A DNA stretch of 64,000 bases, from positions 1 through 64,000 of the forward strand of contig JAAFIR010000001.1 in the NCBI GenBank assembly GCA_013297885.1, read 5' to 3'. This document shows positions 1 through 7,048 of this stretch, one piece after another. Origin of the DNA: Leptospirales bacterium (GTDB lineage: Bacteria > Spirochaetota > Leptospiria > Leptospirales > Leptospiraceae). The number at the start of each line of letters is the position of its first letter. Position 1 is the first letter of the stretch. A program made the translations under genes and the position numbers. Under the pieces are notes generated by a model. That model searched no databases. It was not told the origin of the DNA and was given only the letters and a program-made list of their open reading frames with translations.

Positions 1-172
1 AAACTGATCTATTTAATTTATTTTCTTCTAGAAAGAAATTTTTTAATTCAGAAAAATTTTCATAAAAAATTTGATTTTTATATTTCTCTAAAAAATTTTC
101 TATTTCCAAATTTGAAATATACTTCATTTTTTTGGAAATATAAGAATTTTGTATCTCTAAAATTAAATTCAT
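1..172 (-). CDS. N-terminal part of divergent ORF, possible integron integrase
   Basis: This ORF starts with ATG at 172-170 and runs off the left edge, leaving 57 residues that begin MNLILEIQNS. The visible part is charged and helical-looking (EIENFLEKYKN, ELKNFFLEEN). That would suit the N-terminal SAM-like domain of a tyrosine recombinase, but no family motif is visible because the catalytic R-H-R-Y region would lie outside the window. The identification rests on position: it is transcribed away from a cassette array, with an attI-like site and a cassette promoter in the gap, which is the usual intI layout. The product could be something else. Confidence 0.4.
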   Translation of the reverse strand, partial: MNLILEIQNSYISKKMKYISNLEIENFLEKYKNQIFYENFSELKNFFLEENKLNRSV

Positions 173-232
173 ATATCCACTATTTTTATTCGGTTACTAA
201 TGTAAATTTTTATATACTAAATGATATTATAT

Positions 233-262
233 TTGACAGAATAAGCGAAATTCGAACAATAT
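233..262 (+). promoter_or_regulatory. putative cassette promoter (Pc-like)
   Basis: TTGACA at 233-238 is followed 18 bp later by CAATAT at 257-262, pointing into the cassette genes. It lies between the divergent left-edge ORF and the attI-like core, where a promoter driving an integron array is expected. The -10 is weak, so this is a plausible promoter, not a certain one. Confidence 0.4.
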
Positions 263-275
263 TAGTTAGTTGCAA
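256..275 (+). other. putative attI core / 5' boundary of cassette 1
   Basis: GTTAGTT at 265-271 resembles the integron core GTTRRRY with one mismatch. It is the exact reverse complement of AACTAAC (1478-1484), the first bases of the attC-like site ending cassette 1. In integrons the R'' core of an attC matches the 5' end of its own cassette, so this pairing places the boundary after G265. No second attC arm is seen upstream, so it reads as attI and not the end of a further cassette. Confidence 0.5.
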
Positions 276-306
276 TTTCGGCAATTAAAAAAAGGACGAA
301 AATAAA

Positions 307-849
307 ATGAATATAGGTGAAGAGATTGTGGGTTCATATCTGCAATATATTAAAAATTGTGAATTTATTCAAAAAAATTTATATACTCCCGATATACAAG
401 GGGAAATTGATGTCGTTGGAATTGATGTAAACAAAAAGGTTATTTATGTCTGTGAAGTCGCAATACATTTAATTACAGGTTTGCAGTATACAAAAGAAAA
501 AAGACCAAATAATGTAAATAAGCTAATTGAAAAATTTTCAAAAGATATTGAATATACGAATAAGTATTTTAGTGATTATACGAAAATATTTATGTTTTGG
601 TCTCCGATAGTAAAGAATCAATCGAGTGATTCAAAGTATAATCAGATGAATGACATACTTGAAATAAAAAAAATTATAAAGCAAAAATACAATGTGGAAG
701 TTGAAGCAATAATAAACGAGAAATTTTTGGAATGTTTGAAAGAGTTGAGAGAATATGCTAAAACAGAAACAAAAGATATTAAATCGCCTATTATAAGATT
801 GTATCAAATTGAAGAGTATACGAAAAAGCATATTGAAAAACTAAAATGA
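307..849 (+). CDS. cassette protein, restriction-endonuclease-like fold suspected
   Basis: This 180-residue protein is the first gene of cassette 1 and starts at ATG after AAGGACG. Residues 32-52 (GEIDVVGID then IYVCEVA) have the pattern of a PD-(D/E)XK core: an acidic residue on one strand and an acidic residue on the next, although the usual lysine after E is alanine here. The rest is lysine-rich and helical. I do not recognise a named family. It could be a nuclease, a restriction-like defence protein or a Holliday-junction-resolvase-like protein. Its direction matches all other cassette genes. Confidence 0.5.
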   Translation: MNIGEEIVGSYLQYIKNCEFIQKNLYTPDIQGEIDVVGIDVNKKVIYVCEVAIHLITGLQYTKEKRPNNVNKLIEKFSKDIEYTNKYFSDYTKIFMFWSPIVKNQSSDSKYNQMNDILEIKKIIKQKYNVEVEAIINEKFLECLKELREYAKTETKDIKSPIIRLYQIEEYTKKHIEKLK

Positions 850-917
850 TATTTCTAAAAAGAAGATTATAAAGTTCTAAAGTAGATAGCAAAATTAGAA
901 ACTTAGAATTATTCCGT

Positions 918-946
918 TTGACAATATAATTATTTTGTAATTATAT
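918..946 (+). promoter_or_regulatory. promoter and palindromic operator of brnTA
   Basis: TTGACA (918-923) is followed 17 bp later by TTATAT (941-946). The spacer and -10 are covered by a perfect 9-bp inverted repeat, ATATAATTA at 924-932 and TAATTATAT at 938-946, with a 5-bp gap. An operator over the -10 is the expected autoregulation site for a ribbon-helix-helix antitoxin such as BrnA. The cassette therefore carries its own promoter. Confidence 0.6.
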
Positions 947-1244
947 GATACTTATGAACTTAAATTTTTCATGGGATAATAAAAAGAATACAATAAACAA
1001 AAAGAAACATAAAATTTCCTTTGAAGAAGCGGAAACTGCTTTTTATGATGAACGAGCAAAATTAATTCCAGACCCCGACCATTCTGAAAATGAAGAAAGA
1101 TTTATTTTACTTGGTATAAGTTTTAATTTAAATCTTTTAGTTGTTATTCATACATTTTTAGAAAAAGTCGGAGTAATCAGAATTATTTCAGCTAGAAAAG
1201 CTACAAAAAAAGAAAGTAATAAATACAATAAAGGAGACGAATAA
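945..1244 (+). CDS. brnT: BrnT-family toxin (RelE-like ribonuclease)
   Basis: The 99-residue product matches the BrnT family along its length: FSWDNKKN and KHKISFEEA near the N-terminus, DPDHSENEERFILLG in the middle, and IRIISARKATKKE at the C-terminus, where the conserved basic residues of this RelE-like ribotoxin lie. BrnT cleaves RNA and is neutralised by BrnA, the next gene 2 bp downstream. The annotated ATG overlaps the -10/operator, so the true start is more likely the second ATG at 954, which gives MNLNFSWD. The gene appears intact. Confidence 0.85.
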   Translation: MILMNLNFSWDNKKNTINKKKHKISFEEAETAFYDERAKLIPDPDHSENEERFILLGISFNLNLLVVIHTFLEKVGVIRIISARKATKKESNKYNKGDE

Positions 1245-1246
1245 AT

Positions 1247-1456
1247 ATGAGAAAAGAATATGATTTTACTAACTCTAAAAAAAATCCCTATGCAAGTAAA
1301 TTAAAAAAGCAAATTACTATTAGAATTGATGAAAATACAATTAAGTATTTTAAAGAAGTAGCTGGGAATACCGGAATTTCTTATCAAAATCTCATTAATT
1401 TGTATTTATATGAATGTGCTACAAATAAAAAGAAATTAGAATTAAGATGGAATTAG
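1247..1456 (+). CDS. brnA: BrnA-family antitoxin (ribbon-helix-helix)
   Basis: This 69-residue antitoxin begins MRKEYDFTNSKKNPYASKL, typical of BrnA, followed by a ribbon-helix-helix DNA-binding segment (KKQITIRIDENTIKYFK). It is expected to bind and inhibit BrnT and to repress the pair from the 924-946 palindrome. A strong AGGAG ribosome-binding site lies at the end of brnT and the intergenic gap is 2 bp. The attC-like site begins about 20 bp after its stop, so the pair is the last cargo of cassette 1. Confidence 0.85.
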   Translation: MRKEYDFTNSKKNPYASKLKKQITIRIDENTIKYFKEVAGNTGISYQNLINLYLYECATNKKKLELRWN

Positions 1457-1477
1457 TCAGAGTCCTGCCGAAACAGC

Positions 1478-1816
1478 AACTAACTGCGAGTATCCACTTC
1501 GAGAGCGGACTATGTTCGGATGCTGTTCACCTCCTTGCTCCAAGCCGGCTTAATTGTGGTTGTTGAACTTTGTAGTATATTTGTCAGACTCACGCAAGTT
1601 CAGTGCCTTCGTCCACCCGCTCTGCCCCCACTACTTTTTTTTGGAAAAAGTAGTATGGTCACAAAACTTGCAAGAGAATAATGCAAGTTTTGCGTCCTAC
1701 ACTCAGTCACGGAACTTGCTAGTAGTTGGTCGGCTTGGAGACATGACTTTGAAACTCAAAAGGTGCTACCGCACTTTCGAGTTTCAAAGTCACGTCGGAT
1801 ACTCTTAACGTTAGGC
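1478..1816 (+). repeat. attC-like recombination site 1 (about 339 bp)
   Basis: The left arm (AACTAAC, then TGCGAGTATCC) pairs with the right arm (GGATACTC, then TTAACGTTAGGC). The right end GTTAGGC (1810-1816) fits GTTRRRY. Internal stems are CTCCAAGCCG 1538-1547 with CGGCTTGGAG 1731-1740, GCAAGTTC 1594-1601 with GAACTTGC 1712-1719, and GACTTTGAAACTC 1745-1757 with GAGTTTCAAAGTC 1779-1791. Typical attC sites are roughly 55-140 bp, so this one is unusually long. An 84-codon open frame inside is a by-product of the repeat. Confidence 0.65.
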
Positions 1817-1867
1817 GAAAGGCGTTCAGGATTGAACCCTTACGAAAACGTTTAGGAGGAAAAGCCG

Positions 1868-2587
1868 ATGGTAGCTTTTTACATAAAGCTGGTAATTTTT
1901 ATTGGAATTGGTTGTTACAGTATTTACAATGTGAGATTTCCCTCATATTTTTACGTAAAACCAGGTGATGGTCTTAATCTGAGGAGTGAAGCAAATATAA
2001 ATTCAACCCGACTTACGACTATTAAAAAAGGAGAAGAAGTTTCTGTCACAGATAACTCTCTTGAAGAAACACAATTGAACGGACTCAAAGGAAAATGGTT
2101 AAAAGTAAAATTTAATTCTCAGGAAGGATTTATTTTTAGTGCTTACTTAGATGAAGAAACGGGAACGTGGAAATTTATTTGGAAAAATAAACTGTATTTG
2201 TTTGGCTGTATTGTATTTCTTTTTGGGTTTCTTAGCACAATAAAATCTGAAAATAAAAGAAGAGAGGATTTAGAAAAAGCAGCAGAAAGAGAGGAGTATA
2301 TTAAAGATATAGCTAGAGCAAAAGAAAAAATATTGCAGGATTACGCTAAAAAATATGGAGAAGCAGTAGCGGAAGCAATTAGAAGAAAAGAACCGAAAAT
2401 CGGAATGAACCAAGGAATGATAGAATTTATGTTCCCTGTTCCAGATAAAATAAATGTAACAGAAAATGCTGATGTAAAGATTGAAGAATATTGCTACGAC
2501 CCATACGTCTACAGGAATCAGACATTACACAAAAGGCGATTTATTTTTGAAAATGGAATTCTGAAAGAGTATAAGATAGAAGAATAG
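1868..2587 (+). CDS. cassette membrane protein with SH3-like domain
   Basis: This 239-residue protein is the first gene of cassette 2, with a strong AGGAGG site just upstream. Residues 5-22 form a membrane segment. Residues 30-96 are an SH3b-like domain (VKPGDGLNLRSEANINSTRL ... GKWLKVKFNSQEGFIFSAYL), a fold usually associated with cell-wall or peptide binding. Residues 107-125 form a second membrane segment, followed by a charged helix (about 128-175). The tail (HKRRFIFENGILKEYKI) resembles the SmpA/OmlA-type end of small envelope proteins. Function unknown; envelope location is inferred. Confidence 0.6.
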   Translation: MVAFYIKLVIFIGIGCYSIYNVRFPSYFYVKPGDGLNLRSEANINSTRLTTIKKGEEVSVTDNSLEETQLNGLKGKWLKVKFNSQEGFIFSAYLDEETGTWKFIWKNKLYLFGCIVFLFGFLSTIKSENKRREDLEKAAEREEYIKDIARAKEKILQDYAKKYGEAVAEAIRRKEPKIGMNQGMIEFMFPVPDKINVTENADVKIEEYCYDPYVYRNQTLHKRRFIFENGILKEYKIEE

Positions 2588-2602
2588 AAAAGGGGAACAT
2601 AA

Positions 2603-3295
2603 ATGAAATTTTACGATACAATTGATTTTTTAAAACAGACAGCAGCGTTCGAAGAGTATTTGATAAACTCAAAAATTTTAATAGACCCGAGCGTAAATAA
2701 AAGATTATTATTCAAACCAGTGTCAACGTCCGAGAACCAGCTAAAACATAAAATTGCATTCTGGGGAATCAATGCATATAGCGGCAAAGATGATTTACTC
2801 TCTTTTGAAGATAATAGCAATTTTGCTGTTGAAGTACAAAAAGATTACTGGAAACTCATGGAAATGATTTCAACTTATGAAGATAAACTTCAATTAGCCG
2901 GTCATAGCTATTACACAAACGTTATCAAAGATGTTCTTCTGTATGAGAATGAATTCGGTTCCGCAATGAAAGTATGGGAAGTATTTAAACAATTTCCTCT
3001 TGTCAGAAAAACAATAGAAAGTTTAGTATGGAGCGAAATGCAAACTTTGATTTTCAATGGATGTGACTATTTCGTTTTTCTTGGAGATTTGCCTTGGAGC
3101 GTATTTGAATTGTCCAGAGCGAATCTTTCGTTATCCGCAAATAAAATAGAAGTAAAGGATAACGGAAACATTTTAGTTTTTGAATTTTTGAGTAGAAAAA
3201 TATACTTGATTTCTGAATATCATTTTTCTAGACCAAGTAATAAGAAAAAAGAGTATACGAATAGAATAATAAGCGAAATCTTGAGCACTAGATGA
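2603..3295 (+). CDS. cassette hypothetical protein
   Basis: This 230-residue protein is the second gene of cassette 2, starting 15 bp after the previous stop with a GGGG-type ribosome-binding site. It has no signal peptide or membrane segment and is rich in aromatic residues (YWKLMEMI, YTNVIKDVLLYENEF, CDYFVFLGDLPWSVFEL). I recognise no family. Position and spacing suggest co-expression with the SH3-domain gene. The next attC-like site begins about 10 bp beyond the stop. Confidence 0.55.
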   Translation: MKFYDTIDFLKQTAAFEEYLINSKILIDPSVNKRLLFKPVSTSENQLKHKIAFWGINAYSGKDDLLSFEDNSNFAVEVQKDYWKLMEMISTYEDKLQLAGHSYYTNVIKDVLLYENEFGSAMKVWEVFKQFPLVRKTIESLVWSEMQTLIFNGCDYFVFLGDLPWSVFELSRANLSLSANKIEVKDNGNILVFEFLSRKIYLISEYHFSRPSNKKKEYTNRIISEILSTR

Positions 3296-3304
3296 ACGCC
3301 AATC

Positions 3305-3608
3305 GCCTAACTTCGCGTCATCTGCTGCGGAGGTGAACTATGTTCGGATGCTGTTCACCTCCTTGCTCCGAGTCGGCTTAGTTGTATTAGCTACATCTTT
3401 TAGTTTCTTTGTTAAACTCATGCAAGTCCAGTGCCTTCACTACTGTCACAAAACTTGCAGGAGGGGATAAGCAAGTTTATGCGCCATCCGTTCAGTCACA
3501 GGACTTGCTAGTAATAGTACGACTCGGAGACATTGAAAAAAATGTCCAAAAAATGCTTGGGGCATTTTTGAACATTTTTTTCAACGTCAGATACGCTTAA
3601 CGTTAGGT
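3305..3608 (+). repeat. attC-like recombination site 2 (304 bp)
   Basis: GCCTAAC (3305-3311) is the exact reverse complement of GTTAGGC at 1810-1816, the 5' boundary of the same cassette, as integron biology predicts. The right end is GTTAGGT (3602-3608). Internal stems are AGGTGAAC 3331-3338 with GTTCACCT 3353-3360, CTCCGAGTCG 3366-3375 with CGACTCGGAG 3520-3529, GCAAGTCC 3422-3429 with GGACTTGC 3501-3508, and TTGAAAAAAATGT 3533-3545 with ACATTTTTTTCAA 3572-3584. Relative to site 1 several base pairs have changed on both sides. The 63-codon ORF inside is spurious. Confidence 0.7.
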
Positions 3609-3785
3609 GATATTTTAGACTTGACCATGTTTTTAAAAGGACTAATGCTTGGACTTTGTCGGAGTAGGTTTCCTTGACATCCGTGTCTCGGAAAGACTTC
3701 GTTGGTTTGAATTTCGTATTTTATCAATAAAAATATAATTGAGAAATTAAAATAATATTATATGAAATAAGGTAATATAAGTAGG

Positions 3786-4499
3786 ATGCAAATTCCTAGA
3801 AAATACATTGAATTAAGCAACCGTAGGGATTTTACAGGAATGAAAAATATATCCTTCTTATTAATATTCTGTCTCCTATTACATGATTGTATTTCCATGC
3901 CCACCGGTTTTATAGTTGCTGAAGTTGATGAATTAAGGAAAGAAAAATTAAGAGTGAAAGATTGTACATTTAAAGAAATTCTTGAGCAACGTTTTGAAAA
4001 ATATGGACGCTATCATTTACGTCCATTTGTCATAGGTTTGGGAGTCATTGATTTGGCGGTAGGTATTCAATATTATCTGCGAGTAAATCCAGTTGGATTT
4101 CATTTATACTTAAATGGACTATATACTGTGATGGCGGGTTTTATGTTTACTATTACTTTAATTAGCTATAATGAAAAAATAAATATTACATTTTATGGAT
4201 GGGAACATCTATATGCGGCGGAATGCAAAGCTGATTATTTTGTTCTAGCTTATAGCGGTGACAATTATTTTAAGCGCAATGAAAATTTTATTTATTTGCT
4301 TGTGTCTTATTCAGAAATTTCTAATCCGTCAAATAAGAAGAATTTTGAAAAACTTATAACGGATTTTGTTCAAAATAATCAAATTATAATCCATGAATAT
4401 ACGGAGCAATCTAGATTTTTCCGGTACTTCTATTATAGGGGCGGAAAGAAGAAATTCAAAGAAGACTTTCAAAAATACTTAGATAAGCATTCTGATTAA
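3786..4499 (+). CDS. cassette 3 lipoprotein-like membrane protein
   Basis: The frame allows 237 residues, but a better start is the ATG at 3840, giving MKNISFLLIFCLLLHDC. This is a lipoprotein-type signal with Cys at the end of a hydrophobic stretch. Two hydrophobic segments follow (VIGLGVIDLAVGIQYYL and GLYTVMAGFMFTITLI). The C-terminal half is aromatic and charged. I recognise no family. The 15-bp sequence GCAAATTCCTAGAAA occurs just inside the first possible start (3788-3802) and again after the gene (4638-4652). It lies in cassette 3. Confidence 0.5.
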   Translation: MQIPRKYIELSNRRDFTGMKNISFLLIFCLLLHDCISMPTGFIVAEVDELRKEKLRVKDCTFKEILEQRFEKYGRYHLRPFVIGLGVIDLAVGIQYYLRVNPVGFHLYLNGLYTVMAGFMFTITLISYNEKINITFYGWEHLYAAECKADYFVLAYSGDNYFKRNENFIYLLVSYSEISNPSNKKNFEKLITDFVQNNQIIIHEYTEQSRFFRYFYYRGGKKKFKEDFQKYLDKHSD

Positions 4500-4677
4500 T
4501 TTAAATTGAATTCAATATAAGGCTTTAAAAAGATTGAAAAAATTTCAATCATGATTGAATACTGCTTGAAGATTTACAGCCAATTAGCCGTTTACTTTTA
4601 AGCAGAATTTTAGGTAGCGAGGAGTAAGAAGCGAAACGCAAATTCCTAGAAATAAAAAAATGAATATTCGATTCCGC

Positions 4678-4741
4678 GCCTAACGTTGAGTTTGCGGAAA
4701 TTGCTACAAAATAGTATTTGACAAGCAACTTCGCAAACCCA
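4678..4741 (+). repeat. decayed attC-like end of cassette 3
   Basis: GCCTAAC (4678-4684) is followed by TTTGCGGAAATTGCT (4691-4705), which pairs imperfectly with AGCAACTTCGCAAA (4723-4736). This has the left-arm layout of the two upstream attC sites, but no GTTRRRY core follows the right arm. The R'' expected from this cassette's 5' end would be ACCTAAC, one base different. It is best read as a truncated attC marking the end of the recognisable array. Confidence 0.35.
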
Positions 4742-4776
4742 AAATATAGAAAGAATCGTATTGGGTAATGGAGTTA

Positions 4777-4812
4777 AGCCTACACTCGACATCGTGTTGA
4801 GGCTGGTTTTTT
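4777..4812 (+). terminator. probable rho-independent terminator
   Basis: AGCCT(A)CAC and GTG(TTG)AGGCT form a stem with an 8-nt loop, followed by GGTTTTTT. It lies just after the decayed attC end and would stop read-through from the cassette array. Confidence 0.45.
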
Positions 4813-4975
4813 AGGGGGACTCCAAACTATAGTTTTTGAATCTCACAGGCAATTAGGTAGATGAGAAGTATTGGCCAGGGCTTGGAACAGTTGCAGGATT
4901 AATCTCAAGCAGAATCGCTTGCGAGTATGCAGAAAAATAAAAACAACAGTTTTGCTCTGACAAAAGAATTACTAA

Positions 4976-5224
4976 AAGGAATACAAAGAATTACCAAAAG
5001 ACAGAATTGAAATTGTTAGTGATGTAAATTTAAGAGACGGAATAGGCATAGAAGTTTACAGAGAAAATAAATTAGTGATAGAAATATTTCGAGATGATAC
5101 AAAGTTAATTAGAACAGTTACCATACACCAACAAGATATTTCTCTAGACTTTATTGAAGAGAGTATAGAAAATTTTAAAAAAGAAATTCCTTGGGATTTT
5201 ATAAACTATGACAATATAAAATAA
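4976..5224 (+). pseudogene. start-less remnant of unknown small protein
   Basis: After an in-frame TAA at 4973-4975, 82 codons of coding-like sequence run to TAA at 5222-5224. They include LPKDRIEIVSDVNLRDG, LVIEIFRDDTKLIRTVT and IPWDFINYDNIK. There is no ATG, GTG or TTG in a sensible position, so the 5' end appears lost. I do not recognise the family. The 480 bp upstream (4500-4975) otherwise hold only the repeats and terminator listed separately. Confidence 0.4.
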
Positions 5225-5315
5225 TTAATAATAATGCATTCACTTTTGAAAAAAAGTATATTCTTCAAACGGATTAAGATTGTTATTTAGAGAGATATTT
5301 CATAGATGACTTTTT

Positions 5316-5345
5316 GCAACTAAAAAGTAGTTGCAGCTTTTTTTA
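5316..5345 (+). terminator. rho-independent terminator
   Basis: GCAACTA (5316-5322) and TAGTTGC (5328-5334) form a 7-bp stem with a 5-nt loop, followed by AGC and a run of T. It ends the remnant region and precedes the HicA fragment. Confidence 0.55.
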
Positions 5346-5365
5346 AATGAATTAATCTAAATAAA

Positions 5366-5467
5366 ATGAGTAAATTAGACAAACTAATTCAAAGATTTTT
5401 AAATAGACCAAAAGATTTTTCTTATGAAGAAAGAATTAAATTTCTCTTCACAAAAACTTACTCCTAG
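5366..5467 (+). pseudogene. truncated HicA-type toxin fragment
   Basis: The 33-codon ORF reads MSKLDKLIQRFLNRPKDFSY followed by EERIKFLFTKTYS. This matches the N-terminal third of HicA mRNA interferases (SKxxKLIxRFLxRPKDFxYxE). A complete HicA has about 60-90 residues and a conserved histidine later on, which is absent. No HicB antitoxin follows. It is a relic of a toxin-antitoxin pair and unlikely to be functional. Confidence 0.55.
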
Positions 5468-5508
5468 ACTCCAACAGGCAATAATTTAACAATCTAGGGA
5501 CAAAAAAA

Positions 5509-5901
5509 ATGAGTATTTTTTCTTATCATCTTGTTCGATTATCCTTTACATCTGCATTCAGAATTATTTTTTTTCCTCATTTAAAAAAGATAAACGGACT
5601 TGTTCACCATGAAACAATGTCTGCTATGATTTTAGGATCTTCCATTTTTTCTAGCTCTAGAATTTTCAACAGAGAAATTGTTTTTTTTGCACAATGGGAA
5701 AATGAAGATTATCTTAATGAGTTTTTAAAATCAAATTCAATTGGAAAGCAAATAGCAAAAGGTTGGCATATTCGATTAGAATATCTAAGACAATGGGGAA
5801 AAATTTCTGGATTCCAAATTCCAACATTAGAAAAAAAATTAGAGAGCGAAAAACCTGTTGTAGCTGTAACACTTTTTTGGGGAATTAAATGGAATTGGTG
5901 A
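5509..5901 (+). pseudogene. truncated CrtA (spheroidene monooxygenase)-like gene
   Basis: The 130-residue frame begins after a good GGGA ribosome-binding site. Residues 1-120 resemble the CrtA/spheroidene-monooxygenase-like family: HLVRLSF, ILGSSIFSSSRIFN, FFAQWENEDYLNEFL, GWHIRLEYLRQWGKISG, and PVVAVTL. The homology-like part stops at VVAVTL, where normal members continue for another 80 or more residues. The frame then changes to FWGIKWNW and stops. This looks like a gene cut short by a deletion near 5868. Confidence 0.5.
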
Positions 5902-6619
5902 AAATTTTATTTATCAATTAGCAGAAAAAGAAAATTTAAGAATCATAAGAAATTCCAGCTCAAAAGGTTTGTTACGATCAATCTCTGATCTTAATTTAAC
6001 TGAGAAAGATGTTAAAAAACTTTCTCAAAAAGTAATTGATTTTTACGAAAAAACAGCAGATTATAAATTACAGTTAAATGTAAAATGGAATCCTTTTTTT
6101 AAACTATTTGGTTTTTTAGTGAATAGATTATTCAGCGAACGGATAAACCAATTAAATATTCCAACAGAAAATATCAAAGAATCTGAAAAACTATTGAGTG
6201 AAATAATTGAACTAGTTTCCAGCGAAAACGAAGAAGTAAAATACACTATCTGGCAGAGAAAATTCCAATCATCTGGGAAAGTTATTTATTCTGGAATTTA
6301 TTCCACAACTACTCTTCCAATGGGAACTACTTGCATAAAAGCAATTTTCCCATTACCAAAAGGAAATGCAACAGTGATATTAAAACCAACTGTTAGTGAT
6401 AAAAATGAACTTATATTAAATTCTTCAGGAGCAAAATTTGGTGATGCTGGATTTTACTTTCTTCTAAGCGATTCCAAAGGAAATTATTGGAGTCAGTACA
6501 TTCAGTGTTTCACAGACAAACTGATCGTAAGGGAGAAAGAAGAAAATCTAATTGCAATACAAACTCTTAAATTATGGAATTTAAAAGTTGCAACGTTTGA
6601 GTATAGAATAAAAAAATAA
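5870..6619 (+). pseudogene. 5'-truncated conserved hypothetical gene
   Basis: Coding-like sequence opens after TAA at 5867-5869 and runs to 6619. It begins FFGELNGIGENFIYQLAEKE without a plausible start codon until a TTG at 5969. The later part (VKWNPFFKLFGFLVNRLFSERI, SGIYSTTTLPMGTTCIKAIF, SSGAKFGDAGFYFLL) looks like a well-conserved protein of unknown function. The overlap in another frame with the end of the CrtA-like gene suggests two genes fused by one deletion. If translated from TTG it would give 216 residues. Confidence 0.45.
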
Positions 6620-6660
6620 ATTATATACACACTTAACGAATTACTTTTCGATTTTTGTTT

Positions 6661-6803
6661 GGGCGAATTTTTTTGTCAGGACTTCGAGAGCCTCAGTCAC
6701 TGACAAAAAAACCGTGCTTTATGCTGCAATCTTTTGCAATCTATTATTTTTGGAAGATTTTTTTATTGATAGCAAAAGGATTTCCGCTTCAATCACTTTC
6801 GCT
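6661..6803 (+). repeat. interspersed two-hairpin element, copy 1
   Basis: The closing stem pairs GCGAA 6663-6667 with TTCGC 6798-6802. Hairpin A pairs TTTTTTTGTCAG 6668-6679 with CTGACAAAAAAA 6700-6711. The linker CCGTGCTTTATGCT is followed by hairpin B, AATCTTTTGC 6728-6737 with GCAAAAGGATT 6772-6782 (one bulge). The right linker is CCGCTTCAATCACTTTCGC. It lies about 40 bp after a stop codon. Confidence 0.75.
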
Positions 6804-6839
6804 TTTTCAGAGAAAAATTACAGAATTACCAAATCCAAC

Positions 6840-6857
6840 AGTGGGTTTTGACCCACT
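6840..6857 (+). other. short perfect hairpin
   Basis: AGTGGGT (6840-6846), loop TTTG, ACCCACT (6851-6857). A T-rich stretch begins only 11 bp later, so it is not a classical terminator. It lies in the 429-bp gap before the hydrolase gene, together with repeat copy 1. Confidence 0.4.
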
Positions 6858-7048
6858 AAACTACATAAAAAATTTTTTTTAACCACAATGAACACAAAGT
6901 TCACTGAGATATTTGTTCTAAAAAGATTTTTTTAATTCTATATTTAAATCCTTAAATTATTTTTCCAATATTTCAACTTGACAAAATGAACAAAATACGT
7001 CTAGTAAATGTTAGTTGAAAATTCAACAAATTCTGAAGGAATTTAAAT

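Noticed and set aside
1554-1808. 84-codon ORF inside attC-like site 1
   Set aside because: It is fully contained in the hairpin-rich repeat, and a similarly placed but non-homologous frame appears in site 2; it has no ribosome-binding site.
3409-3600. 63-codon ORF inside attC-like site 2
   Set aside because: Same reason: it is a by-product of the inverted repeats.
6655-6882. 75-codon ORF over repeat copy 1
   Set aside because: It overlaps a two-hairpin element and encodes low-complexity sequence dictated by the stems.
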